Shown piece after piece: positions 16,008-24,482 of a stretch of 64,000 bases of DNA. This DNA comes from an uncultured Acidimicrobiales bacterium (GTDB lineage: Bacteria > Actinomycetota > Acidimicrobiia > Acidimicrobiales > Hopanoidiivorantaceae), in NCBI GenBank assembly GCA_958295755.1, contig OY282367.1, positions 1,554,022 to 1,618,021 of the forward strand, in the 5' to 3' direction. A program made the position numbers and the translations under genes. Under the pieces are notes generated by a model. That model saw only the letters and a program-made list of their open reading frames with translations. It was not told where the DNA came from and did not search any database. Position 1 is the first letter of the stretch; each line of letters begins with the position of its first letter.

Positions 16008-16760
16008 TTAGTCCGACCCTGCAACCGCAACAACCTTGGTTTCTTGGCTGTTATTCTGCGGTTGCCTACTCTGTGTTGTTCTATTCTGTGGTTGCCTTTT
16101 CAGTGTTTTTCTATTCGGCGGTTTCCCATTCTGTGATTTCCCATTCTGTGATTTCCCTGAACCATCTAGCTTGCCGTCAGTCAACTTGGCGTCAGTAAGC
16201 ATGTCGCTCTCTGATATGTAGCCGTAGCGTCTGCCTATCTCATATAACTCTTTTCGCAAGATTTTTCTTCCACGATGCAGACGGCTCATCACGGTGCCAC
16301 TCGGTAAATCCAAAAAATCAGAGACTTCCTTGTAAGAAAAGCCCTCCACATCTGCCAGTAGCACAGGCATCCGATAGTGCTCTGGAATGGCTTCTAAAGC
16401 TTGCTTTATCTCAAAGTCGGGCAGACTGCTCAGAAACTCCGCCTCGGCTGGCTGACTAGAGCCGATGTGCCCAAAATAATATATGTCAGCTATCTCATCG
16501 TCTATCGGCGTGTCAGACACCTGTGGAGCTTGCTTGGATTTGCGATAAGTGTTGATGAATGTGTTAGTCATAATTCGATACATCCAAGCTCGCAGATTGG
16601 TGTCTTTGGTGAAGCTCCCGAAACCTTTGTACGCCCGTAGATAAGTGTCTTGTAGCAAATCTTCTGCATCGCTGTCGTTGCTGGTAAGACGGCGGGCATA
16701 TGAATAAAGCTGATCCATAAACGGCTCAGCCAGACCCATAAAGTCAGCCCGATCCGCCAT
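16008..16760 (-). CDS. ECF sigma factor, SigH/SigR-like
   Basis: Group 4 sigma factor. Region 2 runs [20 protein letters not shown] with [20 protein letters not shown]. Region 4 has [20 protein letters not shown] and a helix-turn-helix ending in [14 protein letters not shown]. These resemble SigH/SigR of the actinobacterial disulfide-stress response. A 60-residue C-terminal tail of N-G-K-S-Q and Q-P-Q-N repeats is unusual for the family. A TAATCT box lies 6 bases before the ATG, so the message may be leaderless. It heads the run that ends with lysS. Confidence 0.88.
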   Translation of the reverse strand: MADRADFMGLAEPFMDQLYSYARRLTSNDSDAEDLLQDTYLRAYKGFGSFTKDTNLRAWMYRIMTNTFINTYRKSKQAPQVSDTPIDDEIADIYYFGHIGSSQPAEAEFLSSLPDFEIKQALEAIPEHYRMPVLLADVEGFSYKEVSDFLDLPSGTVMSRLHRGRKILRKELYEIGRRYGYISESDMLTDAKLTDGKLDGSGKSQNGKSQNGKPPNRKTLKRQPQNRTTQSRQPQNNSQETKVVAVAGSD

Positions 16761-16766
16761 AACTAC

Positions 16767-16772
16767 AGATTA
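16767..16772 (-). promoter_or_regulatory. Candidate -10 box of the sigma factor gene
   Basis: On the minus strand TAATCT is followed by 6 bases and the ATG of the sigma gene, with no Shine-Dalgarno. No clear -35 box; a 13-bp tandem repeat occupies that place. Confidence 0.35.
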
Positions 16773-16777
16773 CCTGC

Positions 16778-16829
16778 TTTGCGCTACCAGTTTGCGCTGC
16801 CAGTTTGCACTGCCAGTTTGCACTGCCAG
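16778..16829. repeat. 13-bp tandem repeat, 4 copies
   Basis: TTTGCGCTACCAG and close variants at 16778, 16791, 16804 and 16817, in the spacer between the sigma gene start and the alcohol dehydrogenase end. Confidence 0.85.
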
Positions 16830-16830
16830 T

Positions 16831-16866
16831 TTCAGGGCGTAAGGCTAGCTTCAGGGCGTAAGCACC
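16831..16866. repeat. 19-bp duplication of a gene end
   Basis: TTCAGGGCGTAAGGCTAGC (16831-16849) copies the sequence that begins at 16850 and holds the terminal codons and TGA stop of the dehydrogenase gene. Confidence 0.75.
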
Positions 16867-17828
16867 ACTTTTATGGCACCCGAAGCGCGGTCGCGAGCGG
16901 TTGCGAAGGCTTCTTGAGCAGCGTCCAGAGGGTAGCGGTGAGTAATGATAGCTCGAGGGATTTCTGGATTTGAAGCCAGCACTTCTGCTGCGTCCTCAAC
17001 ATCTCGTCCGCCATTGTAGCGACCGTACATGATGGAGGGATATAGACGAATTTCTTTCATGCAAATCTCTACGCCGGGCAGCTCTAGCCCCGACCAATAT
17101 GTGCTCACTAGCGACATTGCAGCACCGGGTGCAGCTAGACGCGCGCATAGCTGAAGCGCATCGGGTGTGCCGGCGGCATCAACTACGATGTCAAAGCTAC
17201 TGTCGGGGAGATTGTCGCTACTACTGTCAGACAAACTACTGTCGGGCACTTCTGCCCCCAAACGTAAAGCAGCTTCTCTCTGTGCATCGTGGCGTGCGAT
17301 GAGCGTGGTAGGTGCCCCGACATGGCGAGCCACTGCCAAAGCGCATTGGCCGATGTTGCCGCCACCCACAATCGCCACTTTGTGGTCGGCTTTGAACCCT
17401 GTGAGGCGCAAAGCTCTGGCACAAACAGCCAGCGGCTCTACCAAGCACGCATTGGCCACATCCACCGAGGCGGGTAGCCGCACGATTTGTTCGGGGCCAA
17501 CTAGAGCTTCTTCAGCCATACCTCCGTCTTGACCAAAACCGAGCACATCTGTGGTGGCTTGTCCGCAGAGGTTGTAGTCGCCTCGCACGCACTGCGAGCA
17601 GGTGCCACAAGTCACCACAGGCTCCACCGCTACCGCAGTGCCGTCATCTAACAGGCCGGCGAATTCGTGCCCAATGGTCATATCTGGCCCGAACATCCCC
17701 AAATCCAGCATGTGCAGGTCGGATCCGCAGATTCCAGACGACTTCACTTTCACTCGCACGCCGTCGCCTGTAGGAGTTGGCACATCTACCAACTGCGCCA
17801 CGCCGTCAATATTTCGCACAGATTTCAT
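16851..17828 (-). CDS. Zinc-dependent alcohol dehydrogenase (MDR superfamily)
   Basis: 325 residues. Catalytic zinc region: GICGSDLHMLD and GHEFAG; structural zinc cysteines: CGTCSQCVRGDYNLC (about residues 76-90). The Rossmann motif VAIVGGGNIGQCALA is near residue 150. This is the sorbitol/threonine dehydrogenase-like branch; the substrate is unknown. A Ser/Asp repeat (about residues 197-212) inserts into the cofactor domain. AGGAGGT-type spacing precedes the ATG. It follows the tandem CoA transferase gene on the same strand. Confidence 0.85.
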   Translation of the reverse strand: MKSVRNIDGVAQLVDVPTPTGDGVRVKVKSSGICGSDLHMLDLGMFGPDMTIGHEFAGLLDDGTAVAVEPVVTCGTCSQCVRGDYNLCGQATTDVLGFGQDGGMAEEALVGPEQIVRLPASVDVANACLVEPLAVCARALRLTGFKADHKVAIVGGGNIGQCALAVARHVGAPTTLIARHDAQREAALRLGAEVPDSSLSDSSSDNLPDSSFDIVVDAAGTPDALQLCARLAAPGAAMSLVSTYWSGLELPGVEICMKEIRLYPSIMYGRYNGGRDVEDAAEVLASNPEIPRAIITHRYPLDAAQEAFATARDRASGAIKVVLTP

Positions 17829-17840
17829 TTTTTACCTCCG

Positions 17841-17896
17841 CTTTTCGTCTCTGTCTTATCGTCTCTGTCTTTTCGCTTCTGTCTTATCGCCTCTAC
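17841..17896. repeat. 14-bp degenerate tandem repeat, about 4 copies
   Basis: Units of the type CTGTCTTATCGTCT fill the spacer upstream of the dehydrogenase gene. A separate short duplication just after it (17912-17937) copies the end of the next gene around its TGA stop at 17925. Confidence 0.7.
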
Positions 17897-17924
17897 CTGG
17901 CATCACATCTCGCATACCTTAGCT

Positions 17925-20585
17925 TCACATACCTTTAGGACGGGTCGAGAGCACGCCCTTGTCTTCCAGCACAGCTATCTCTTCTTCTGACAAACCTAGT
18001 GTTGCGCCCAGCACTTGACGGTTATCCTGGCCCATACAAGGCGCGGCGCGCTTTGTCCATCTTTCGTTGAAACGATACGGCAGGGTCGGTAGCAATACCT
18101 CCCCCGCGAAAGGATGCTTGACCGGCTCGTAAAACCCCCGAGAAATAAACTGAGGATGCTGCGGCAAACGCCGAGTGTTATACACACGAGCCGCAGGCAC
18201 ACCATAAGAGCGCAGATGCTCGGCAGCTTCAGCACAATCGCGCTCGGCTACCCAAGATGTCAGATGTTCGTCAATCATGTCGTGCGCTTCACGTCGCGCC
18301 GCTGTATTTCTGAGTTTTGGATCTCTGAGTTTCGGGGTTCTGAGCTTCGGATCGCCCAGTGCCGCAGCCGGTGCCGGTGCCGAATCCGAATCCAGTGCCG
18401 CGAGCAACCCGTCCCACTGCTCGTCCGTGGCCACAGCAATCGCCAGCCATTCTTCTTCTCCACGACAGGCATAGAGGTTTTGCGGAGCGGCATTCGGGCT
18501 GCGGTTGCCTAAACGAGACATGCGCCCCTCATAGGCACTGAACTCCACTATTGCCTCAGCCGCGCAGTTGAGGGCTGCCTCCACCATCGTGGCTTCCACG
18601 AACACGGCATCGTCTAGGCGGTTTCGCTCTATCAAAGCCAGCATCAGCGCAAACGCTCCGTGCATACCAGCTATCGGGTCGCAGGGACCTCGGATGATGC
18701 GAGGCTGATCGTATTCGTGCCCAGTCACCCAAGCCATTCCCGTGACTTGTTCCATCGTCTGAGCAAACCCTACCCTCTCTCGCCACGGCCCGCTGAGACC
18801 AAAAGCAGGCATCCGCATATAGACAATGCGCCGATTGAGGCTTCGCAAGAAGTCAAAGCTCAGCCCGAACTTCTCTGCGACTCTCGGCGAGAAGTTTTCC
18901 ACCACCACATCGCTCTGCGAAATGAGGCGGCAAAGCAGCTCGTGGCCTTCAGGAGTGTCCAAATCTAAGGTGATACCCAGCTTGTTGGTGTTGGCCGACA
19001 TGAACATATGCCCCCACTCCCACCATTCGGGCTGGCCGAACATTGCACCCGTTAGGCGCATCCCGTCAGGGTGGCTACCCGACTCAATGTGTATGACTTC
19101 TGCCCCCATCAGCGAGAAAAGCTGCGTGGCCGACGGCCCCGCCCACCAGCTAGTGAGATCTACAATCCTGAACCCTTCAAACGGGAGAGGGGTATCTTCG
19201 TCTGACGACCCTTCACCAGACAATAAACCTGCCGGCGACACGGCAAAATCCCCACTACCGAAAAGATCTAGTGGAATATCTGGCGCGATCCTGCTGCTAG
19301 TTCTGCGATTGGCTGTGGCAACCGCATCCGTCTCACCACCTCTCACCATCCCAACCCATTCTTCAACAACTTCCGCCATATGCTCACCTAGAGCAGGAGC
19401 AGGCCGCATCTTCACAGGTACCGCCACCGAACCGCCAGCCTCCCCTTCGCCAGCCTCCCCCGCCGACCTCATCAAATACGCCGGACGAGGCTGCAGAAAC
19501 CCCCCAGGATTTTCCACAAACACACCTCGCTCCAAAAAATGCTCTTCCGTGAGCACTGTCTCGCCGCTATGCACCGGTGCCACAGGGATGCGCAGGTCCA
19601 CAGCTTTGGCGATGATCTCTTTGGTGGTGTGCTTGGTTGTCCAAGCGTGCACGATCTCATTCCACTCATCTATATTCGCCATACGCTTTCCGTAAGCCGC
19701 CGGGCCTGTCCATTCGCCGCTCTCCAAGAGATCAAAACGTTCTATCATCACAAGGAAGTTCTCAGCCTGCTGGCCTGTGTTGGTGTTGAAGCCCACCCAG
19801 CCGTCTTTGGTCGGCTCTATAGATGGCAGCTCCACACTGCGGGTAAACCCAGCCCAAGACCCTTCCTTGTGAAGTTGCTGGGCTACTTCTGAATATATAG
19901 CCAGCGAGATAATCCCCGCCTCGGCGATGGAAAAGTCAATGTGGCAACCTCTGCCTGTCTTGTGCGCCAGGGCTAGGGCGGCCAACGCAGCGGGCGCAGC
20001 GTAGGCTCCAGCAATGAATTCGGCAACTCGTCCTCCGGCTTGGATAGGCGGCTGGTCGGGGCGACCTCTAAACGATGTTGAGCCACACTCGGCTTGGATC
20101 GTGAATTCAGTCCAAGGCACATCTGCTAGTGGCCCACCTCTGCCGTAGGGAGTAATAGAAAGCACTACGAGGTGCGGATACTTGCCAGCAAAGTCGACCG
20201 CCTCGGATTCATCTGGCGAAAAATCTTCCACCACAATGTCAGCACAGGCCAGCAAATCATCTGAATCTTCAGGCGTGCCCACCACCGACCGCTTGGAAGC
20301 ATTGAGATAGCAAAACAACGCGGAAAGTTCCCGCCCTTGCCCGGAAACTCCATCTGCCGGCTCTTCAACTCCATCTGCTGGCTCTTCCAAACTGCCTGGC
20401 TCTTCCAAACCGCCAGTCGCCGACCATCTCCGCATCGGGTCGCCTACGGAACTCTCAACCTTCACCACATCTGCCCCGCCGTCGGCTAGTAGCTTCGTGG
20501 CATACGGCCCAGCAATATCGGAAGAAAAATCCAATACCCTCACACCAGCTAGTCCACCATCAAGCCCACTTTCAAGTCTGCTCAT
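17925..20585 (-). CDS. Tandem-fusion CaiB/BaiF CoA transferase (two domains)
   Basis: 886 residues made of two class III CoA transferase units. The first opens with GVRVLDFSSDIAGPYATKLL (about residues 14-33) and the second with GFRIVDLTSWWAGPSATQLF (about residue 470). Each ends with its own small-domain motif (AYGKRMANIDEWNEI; SYGVPAARVYNTRRL). The family's catalytic Asp region reads IDFSIAEA and VEATMVEA, so Glu stands where Asp is usual in both halves. Class III enzymes work as interlocked dimers, so the fusion may form the dimer from one chain. Glu/Pro repeats (about residues 60-80) are present. Substrate unknown. Confidence 0.85.
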   Translation of the reverse strand: MSRLESGLDGGLAGVRVLDFSSDIAGPYATKLLADGGADVVKVESSVGDPMRRWSATGGLEEPGSLEEPADGVEEPADGVSGQGRELSALFCYLNASKRSVVGTPEDSDDLLACADIVVEDFSPDESEAVDFAGKYPHLVVLSITPYGRGGPLADVPWTEFTIQAECGSTSFRGRPDQPPIQAGGRVAEFIAGAYAAPAALAALALAHKTGRGCHIDFSIAEAGIISLAIYSEVAQQLHKEGSWAGFTRSVELPSIEPTKDGWVGFNTNTGQQAENFLVMIERFDLLESGEWTGPAAYGKRMANIDEWNEIVHAWTTKHTTKEIIAKAVDLRIPVAPVHSGETVLTEEHFLERGVFVENPGGFLQPRPAYLMRSAGEAGEGEAGGSVAVPVKMRPAPALGEHMAEVVEEWVGMVRGGETDAVATANRRTSSRIAPDIPLDLFGSGDFAVSPAGLLSGEGSSDEDTPLPFEGFRIVDLTSWWAGPSATQLFSLMGAEVIHIESGSHPDGMRLTGAMFGQPEWWEWGHMFMSANTNKLGITLDLDTPEGHELLCRLISQSDVVVENFSPRVAEKFGLSFDFLRSLNRRIVYMRMPAFGLSGPWRERVGFAQTMEQVTGMAWVTGHEYDQPRIIRGPCDPIAGMHGAFALMLALIERNRLDDAVFVEATMVEAALNCAAEAIVEFSAYEGRMSRLGNRSPNAAPQNLYACRGEEEWLAIAVATDEQWDGLLAALDSDSAPAPAAALGDPKLRTPKLRDPKLRNTAARREAHDMIDEHLTSWVAERDCAEAAEHLRSYGVPAARVYNTRRLPQHPQFISRGFYEPVKHPFAGEVLLPTLPYRFNERWTKRAAPCMGQDNRQVLGATLGLSEEEIAVLEDKGVLSTRPKGM

Positions 20586-20698
20586 CAGATCCTCCCACTC
20601 CTTAACTTTTGCTGCAATACACCGCCAGAGAGCATCTGCAGCATGAAGCTATCCATATCCACTAAGATAGAACTTAAATGACTACAAAGGAGAACCAA

Positions 20699-21961
20699 AT
20701 GAAACTTGAAGATGTAGACCTTCTCGATTTGGACCGCTTCTGGCGGCGAGAGCACGACGAGATGTTTTCTCTGCTGCGTGAAGAAGCACCCGTCTTTTGG
20801 CACGAAGAGCCCGACGGCCCCGGCTTTTGGAATCTTGCCAAGCACGACGACCTAGTGCAAACTAACCGCGACCCCATCTTGTTCTCCTCAGAGGTGGGCG
20901 GTATAAGTCGATTCGACTTCGACCCAGAAACCAACGCAGGCGGCATGGACACCAGAGGCATAATGATGCTCACTACCGACCCCCCGAAGCACACCCGCTA
21001 CCGCCGCCTCGTGAACAAGGGCTTCACACCTCGCATGATATCCAAGCTGGAAGAAGCTCTGCGCTATCGTGCCACCGACATCGTAAACCAAGTAATAGAG
21101 CGTGGCGAGTGCGACTTCGTGGTAGATCTCGCTTCTGAGCTACCCCTCCAAGCCATCGCCGAAATCATGGGGGTGCCCCAAGAAGATCGCTACAAGCTCT
21201 TTGATTGGTCAAACAGAATGATCGGCATAGACGATCCTGAATACGCCAACGAAGACAGTGCCGTGGCATCCATGGAGCTATACGCCTTCGCCAACAACCT
21301 CGCCAAAGAGCGAGCAAACGAACCGAAGGACGACATCGTAACCTTGCTCGTCAATGCCACCATCGGCGAAGACAGGCTCACCGAGATAGAGTTTGACGCC
21401 TTCATGCTGTTGCTCACAGTGGCAGGCAACGAAACCACTCGCAACGCCACCAGCGGCGGAATGCTCGCGCTGTTGCAACACCCAGAAGAGATGGCAAAAC
21501 TGCGCGAAGACATAGACGGACGCCTTGACACTGCCATAGACGAGGTGTTGCGCTGGAGCACTCCAGTGATGCACTTCCGCCGCACAGCCACCGAAGACAC
21601 GGAAATCCGAGGTCAAAAGATCGCCAAGGGCGACAAACTGCTTATGTGGCATGTGTCGGCCAACCGCGATGAAGAGGTGTTTGACGACCCGTTCAAGTTT
21701 GATGTTGAGCGCAGCCCCAACGAACATATCTCTTTCGGCGGCGGCGGAGCGCACTTCTGCCTCGGTGCCAATCTTGCTCGTGCCGAGTTGCGTATCATCA
21801 TCCGTGAGATGCTTTCACGCATGGACGACATCCAGCTGGCTGGCGAACCAGATTTTCTGCGTTCCAACTTCATCCAAGGCATCAAGCACTTGCCTATCAC
21901 CTTCACGCCGGATGAGCGCAAAGCTCCAGCTGAAGCAGTGTTAGCCGGTGCTTCTGCCTGA
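20699..21961 (+). CDS. Cytochrome P450
   Basis: Soluble bacterial P450 of about 420 residues. I-helix motif AGNETTRN, ExxR motif EVLRW, and heme loop FGGGGAHFCLGANLARAE with the Cys thiolate ligand. The overall pattern resembles the CYP families used by actinobacteria on sterols or terpenoids. An in-frame ATG at 20678 exists, but AAAGGAGA at 20687-20693 sits right before the ATG at 20699, so I start there. It is followed by a MaoC hydratase gene, and the two may act on the same lipid substrate. A damaged second P450 copy lies at 22994-23061. Confidence 0.92.
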   Translation: MKLEDVDLLDLDRFWRREHDEMFSLLREEAPVFWHEEPDGPGFWNLAKHDDLVQTNRDPILFSSEVGGISRFDFDPETNAGGMDTRGIMMLTTDPPKHTRYRRLVNKGFTPRMISKLEEALRYRATDIVNQVIERGECDFVVDLASELPLQAIAEIMGVPQEDRYKLFDWSNRMIGIDDPEYANEDSAVASMELYAFANNLAKERANEPKDDIVTLLVNATIGEDRLTEIEFDAFMLLLTVAGNETTRNATSGGMLALLQHPEEMAKLREDIDGRLDTAIDEVLRWSTPVMHFRRTATEDTEIRGQKIAKGDKLLMWHVSANRDEEVFDDPFKFDVERSPNEHISFGGGGAHFCLGANLARAELRIIIREMLSRMDDIQLAGEPDFLRSNFIQGIKHLPITFTPDERKAPAEAVLAGASA

Positions 21962-21964
21962 GCT

Positions 21965-22063
21965 ACCAGCCTGAATCAAACTGCCAGCATCAAACAGCCA
22001 GTCTGAATCAGGTTGCCAGCCTGAATCAAACCACCTGCCTGAATCAAACAGCCAGCCTGATTC
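21965..22063. repeat. 18-bp tandem repeat, about 6 copies
   Basis: Units of the form GCCAGCCTGAATCAAACT, one with a 4-bp deletion, fill the gap between the P450 stop and the MaoC gene. They are too regular for ordinary spacer and show no hairpin. Confidence 0.85.
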
Positions 22064-22098
22064 GCCAATCTGATTTACTGAGATAGAAGGAGAACCCA

Positions 22099-22983
22099 AT
22101 GCCTATCAACCCCGACGCGGTCGGCCAAATTTCACAACCCAAAGAATCGTCTTGGACATCCAAAGACAGCCTGCTCTACGCCCTAGGCGTGGGCGCAGGC
22201 GCAACCGACCCAACAGGCTTCGAGCTAGAGTTCACCACCGAGAACACCCGCGATCTAGAGCAAAAAGCCCTACCCACTATGGGTGTGGTGCTGGCTATGG
22301 GTGGAGGAGGCGGTGGCATAGACATCGGCACCTACAATCCCGCCCTGTTGGTTCACGGCGAGCAAGGTATTGAACTTCACCGCCCCCTGCCTGTGGCAGC
22401 TACCATCTCTAGCACCACCAAAGTGGCCGGCATCTACGACAAAGGCAAGGCAGCCCTGGTGGTATTTGAAACCACAGCCAGAGATGTCGCCGACGGTGAG
22501 CCGCTCTTCACTAACACAACTTCCCTCTTCATGCGAGGCGAAGGCGGCTGGGGTGGCGACCGAGGCCCGTCATCGCAAAGCTCAGGCCCGCCCGAGCGCG
22601 ATCCCGACCATGTAGTGAGCTACACCACCCGTCCCGACCAGGCACTTCTGTATCGTCTCAACGGCGACCGCAACCCGCTGCATTCCGACCCAGCCTTCGC
22701 AGCCGACGGTGGCTTCGACAAACCCATCCTTCATGGCCTCTGCACCTACGGCTTCACTGGCCGAGCCTTACTCCATGCCTGCTGCAGCGGTGATCCAGAT
22801 CGCTTCAAATCTATGAGTGGCCGCTTCTCTTCCCCCGTAATCCCGGGCGAAACCCTAGATATAAAAATCTGGCTCCAAGCCAGCAATACTGACGGCGACA
22901 ATGCCGGCACCACTGCCTTCTTCCAAACCTACGCTGGCGACAGAGTAGTCCTAGACAACGGCCATCTAGGTTTCACAATTTAA
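22099..22983 (+). CDS. MaoC-type (R)-specific enoyl-CoA hydratase 2
   Basis: 294-residue double hot-dog hydratase. The hydratase 2 signature YRLNGDRNPLHSDPAFA with catalytic Asp and His is in the C-terminal half, followed by GGFDKPILHGLCTYGFTGRA. The N-terminal half has the degenerate hot-dog. It hydrates trans-2-enoyl-CoA in beta-oxidation of long-chain or sterol side-chain acyl-CoAs. A strong Shine-Dalgarno (AGAAGGAGAA) precedes the ATG. It lies just downstream of the P450. Confidence 0.9.
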   Translation: MPINPDAVGQISQPKESSWTSKDSLLYALGVGAGATDPTGFELEFTTENTRDLEQKALPTMGVVLAMGGGGGGIDIGTYNPALLVHGEQGIELHRPLPVAATISSTTKVAGIYDKGKAALVVFETTARDVADGEPLFTNTTSLFMRGEGGWGGDRGPSSQSSGPPERDPDHVVSYTTRPDQALLYRLNGDRNPLHSDPAFAADGGFDKPILHGLCTYGFTGRALLHACCSGDPDRFKSMSGRFSSPVIPGETLDIKIWLQASNTDGDNAGTTAFFQTYAGDRVVLDNGHLGFTI

Positions 22984-22993
22984 GCACTTCACT

Positions 22994-23061
22994 ACTTAAA
23001 GGCTTCACTAAGAAAAATGAAGCTTGAAGGCATCAAGCAGATGCCTATCACCTTCACACCG
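22994..23061 (+). pseudogene. Scar of a second P450 gene (start joined to end)
   Basis: 23027-23061 matches the P450 3' end (21876-21910) at 32 of 35 bases and in the same frame (GIKQMPITFTP versus GIKHLPITFTP). The preceding ATGAAGCTTGAAG matches the P450 start ATGAAACTTGAAG, and ACTTAAA upstream matches the P450 leader. This is what an internal deletion of a paralogous P450 would leave. The methyltransferase ORF reads straight through it. Confidence 0.65.
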
Positions 23062-24276
23062 ATAATTTCTGACAGCGAGCTGTCGGCCACGACTTTGAGA
23101 TGGCTTGCGGAAACTCCAATCGGGCACAGAAAAAGTTTGGGACAGTATATGACGCCTCGGCTATTGAGGGAGAGGTTGTTAGACCAATGCCAACTTTTTC
23201 CCGGTATGCGTGTGCTAGATCCTGGAGTAGGAACTGGCGAATTTCTCAAGTCAATCGCCCAGCGTGAGCCTAAAGCAGAACTGTTCGGCTGGGATGTAGA
23301 CCCAGCAATTTTAGATGCCGCTAGGCGCAATGTTCCATCAGCAAAATTATACGAACATTCAGCACTCGATAAATACGAGGGAGAGCCGTTCGATCTTGTA
23401 ATCGGAAATCCACCATTTTTTCAATTCAAAGCTTCTGTTGATGTTCGCAATCGCTTTGCCAACGTTATTTCAGGCCGAGTCAATATTTTTGCACTGTTCG
23501 TGCAAACAGGATTAGAGGTTTTGAAACATGGCGGCCAGCTCGCCTATGTCATTCCGCCCTCAATGAATAATGGGGCATACTTTAACCGATTGAGAGAGTA
23601 TATCATTCAAAATTCATCAATTGAATTCTTAGAAATATACTATGATCAAAAGTTATTTGATAACGCTCAAACACCTGTCCAACTTTTGCTTCTTGACAAG
23701 CGTAAAACCAAGCGCAAAAAATATAATGATAGGCACATTTTTACGCGTGAGAATGCCAAATTTGGAAGAACTATTTTTTCAAAAAATACAGAAGAACTTG
23801 AAGCTATATATCATGACCGGGACACACTTTTTGATCTTGGCTATGAGGCTATAACAGGAACTATAGTGTGGAATAATCATCGAGAAGAACTTAGAAGAGA
23901 AGTAAATAATGGCGAAGTTCCGTTGATTTGGGCGCATAATATCCAAGACACACTTCGCCTGCAATCTGAGCACAAACGCCCACAATACATTCAAACAGAT
24001 AAGCCCAAACTCACAGGACCAGCCATTGTTTCCAACCGCATTGTAGGCGCAGTTGGTTCAGGAGATTTACGTTGTGCTCTTGTGCCGAATAAAATGAAAT
24101 TTGTGGCAGAAAACCATGTGAATGTCATTCGTCAACATGGAGAATTCGATCCTTCTATCAGCTGGTCACAGATACTAACAAGGCTCCAATCACCTGACAT
24201 ACCGAACAAAATCCGCCTTCTGACTGGCAACACTCAAATATCAGCTACCGAACTGACATACCTGCTTCCACTATAA
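23017..24276 (+). CDS. Adenine-specific DNA methyltransferase (TaqI/Eco57I-like)
   Basis: Predicted N6-adenine DNA methyltransferase. The family opening GQYMTPRLL is near residue 47, the SAM-binding motif DPGVGTGEF begins at D68, and the catalytic NPPF begins at N131. The remaining about 270 residues should hold the target-recognition region. The first 15 codons derive from a P450 relic, so the native start may be a downstream TTG (for example 23095); none has a clear ribosome site. It is more AT-rich than the genes upstream, suggesting transfer. No separate restriction gene accompanies it; the next gene encodes the Fic protein. Confidence 0.82.
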   Translation: MKLEGIKQMPITFTPIISDSELSATTLRWLAETPIGHRKSLGQYMTPRLLRERLLDQCQLFPGMRVLDPGVGTGEFLKSIAQREPKAELFGWDVDPAILDAARRNVPSAKLYEHSALDKYEGEPFDLVIGNPPFFQFKASVDVRNRFANVISGRVNIFALFVQTGLEVLKHGGQLAYVIPPSMNNGAYFNRLREYIIQNSSIEFLEIYYDQKLFDNAQTPVQLLLLDKRKTKRKKYNDRHIFTRENAKFGRTIFSKNTEELEAIYHDRDTLFDLGYEAITGTIVWNNHREELRREVNNGEVPLIWAHNIQDTLRLQSEHKRPQYIQTDKPKLTGPAIVSNRIVGAVGSGDLRCALVPNKMKFVAENHVNVIRQHGEFDPSISWSQILTRLQSPDIPNKIRLLTGNTQISATELTYLLPL

Positions 24277-24445
24277 GTGCCTGGCATAAAATGACAGAAT
24301 TACCAGATTTTGGCTATAATTTCCAAAAAATGCCAAAATTCTAGCAAATTCAGCATAATAACCGCTCTCGTTTCTGCCATATAAGTGGCATAAAATGCCA
24401 GTTTTCAGTAAAAACTACCTAAAAATCTAAAAAATGCCAAATTTA
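24273..24445 (+). promoter_or_regulatory. Repeated TGGCAT/ATGCCA operator-like elements upstream of the Fic gene
   Basis: AT-rich spacer with ATAAGTG..TGGCATAAAATGACAG (24273-24297) and a second copy (24381-24401) containing the palindrome TGGCATAAAATGCCA (24386-24400). Two AAAAAATGCCAAA elements lie at about 24325-24338 and 24429-24441. The repeated half-sites upstream of a gene that encodes its own winged helix-turn-helix suggest an operator. Confidence 0.5.
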
Positions 24446-24448
24446 GGG

Positions 24449-24476
24449 TTGCAAATCGGTATCCATGCTCTATACT
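24449..24476 (+). promoter_or_regulatory. Promoter of the Fic gene (leaderless)
   Basis: TTGCAA (24449-24454), a 16-bp spacer and TATACT (24471-24476), then 6 bases to the ATG at 24483. The spacing puts the transcription start at the start codon. Confidence 0.55.
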
Positions 24477-24482
24477 GGAGAC

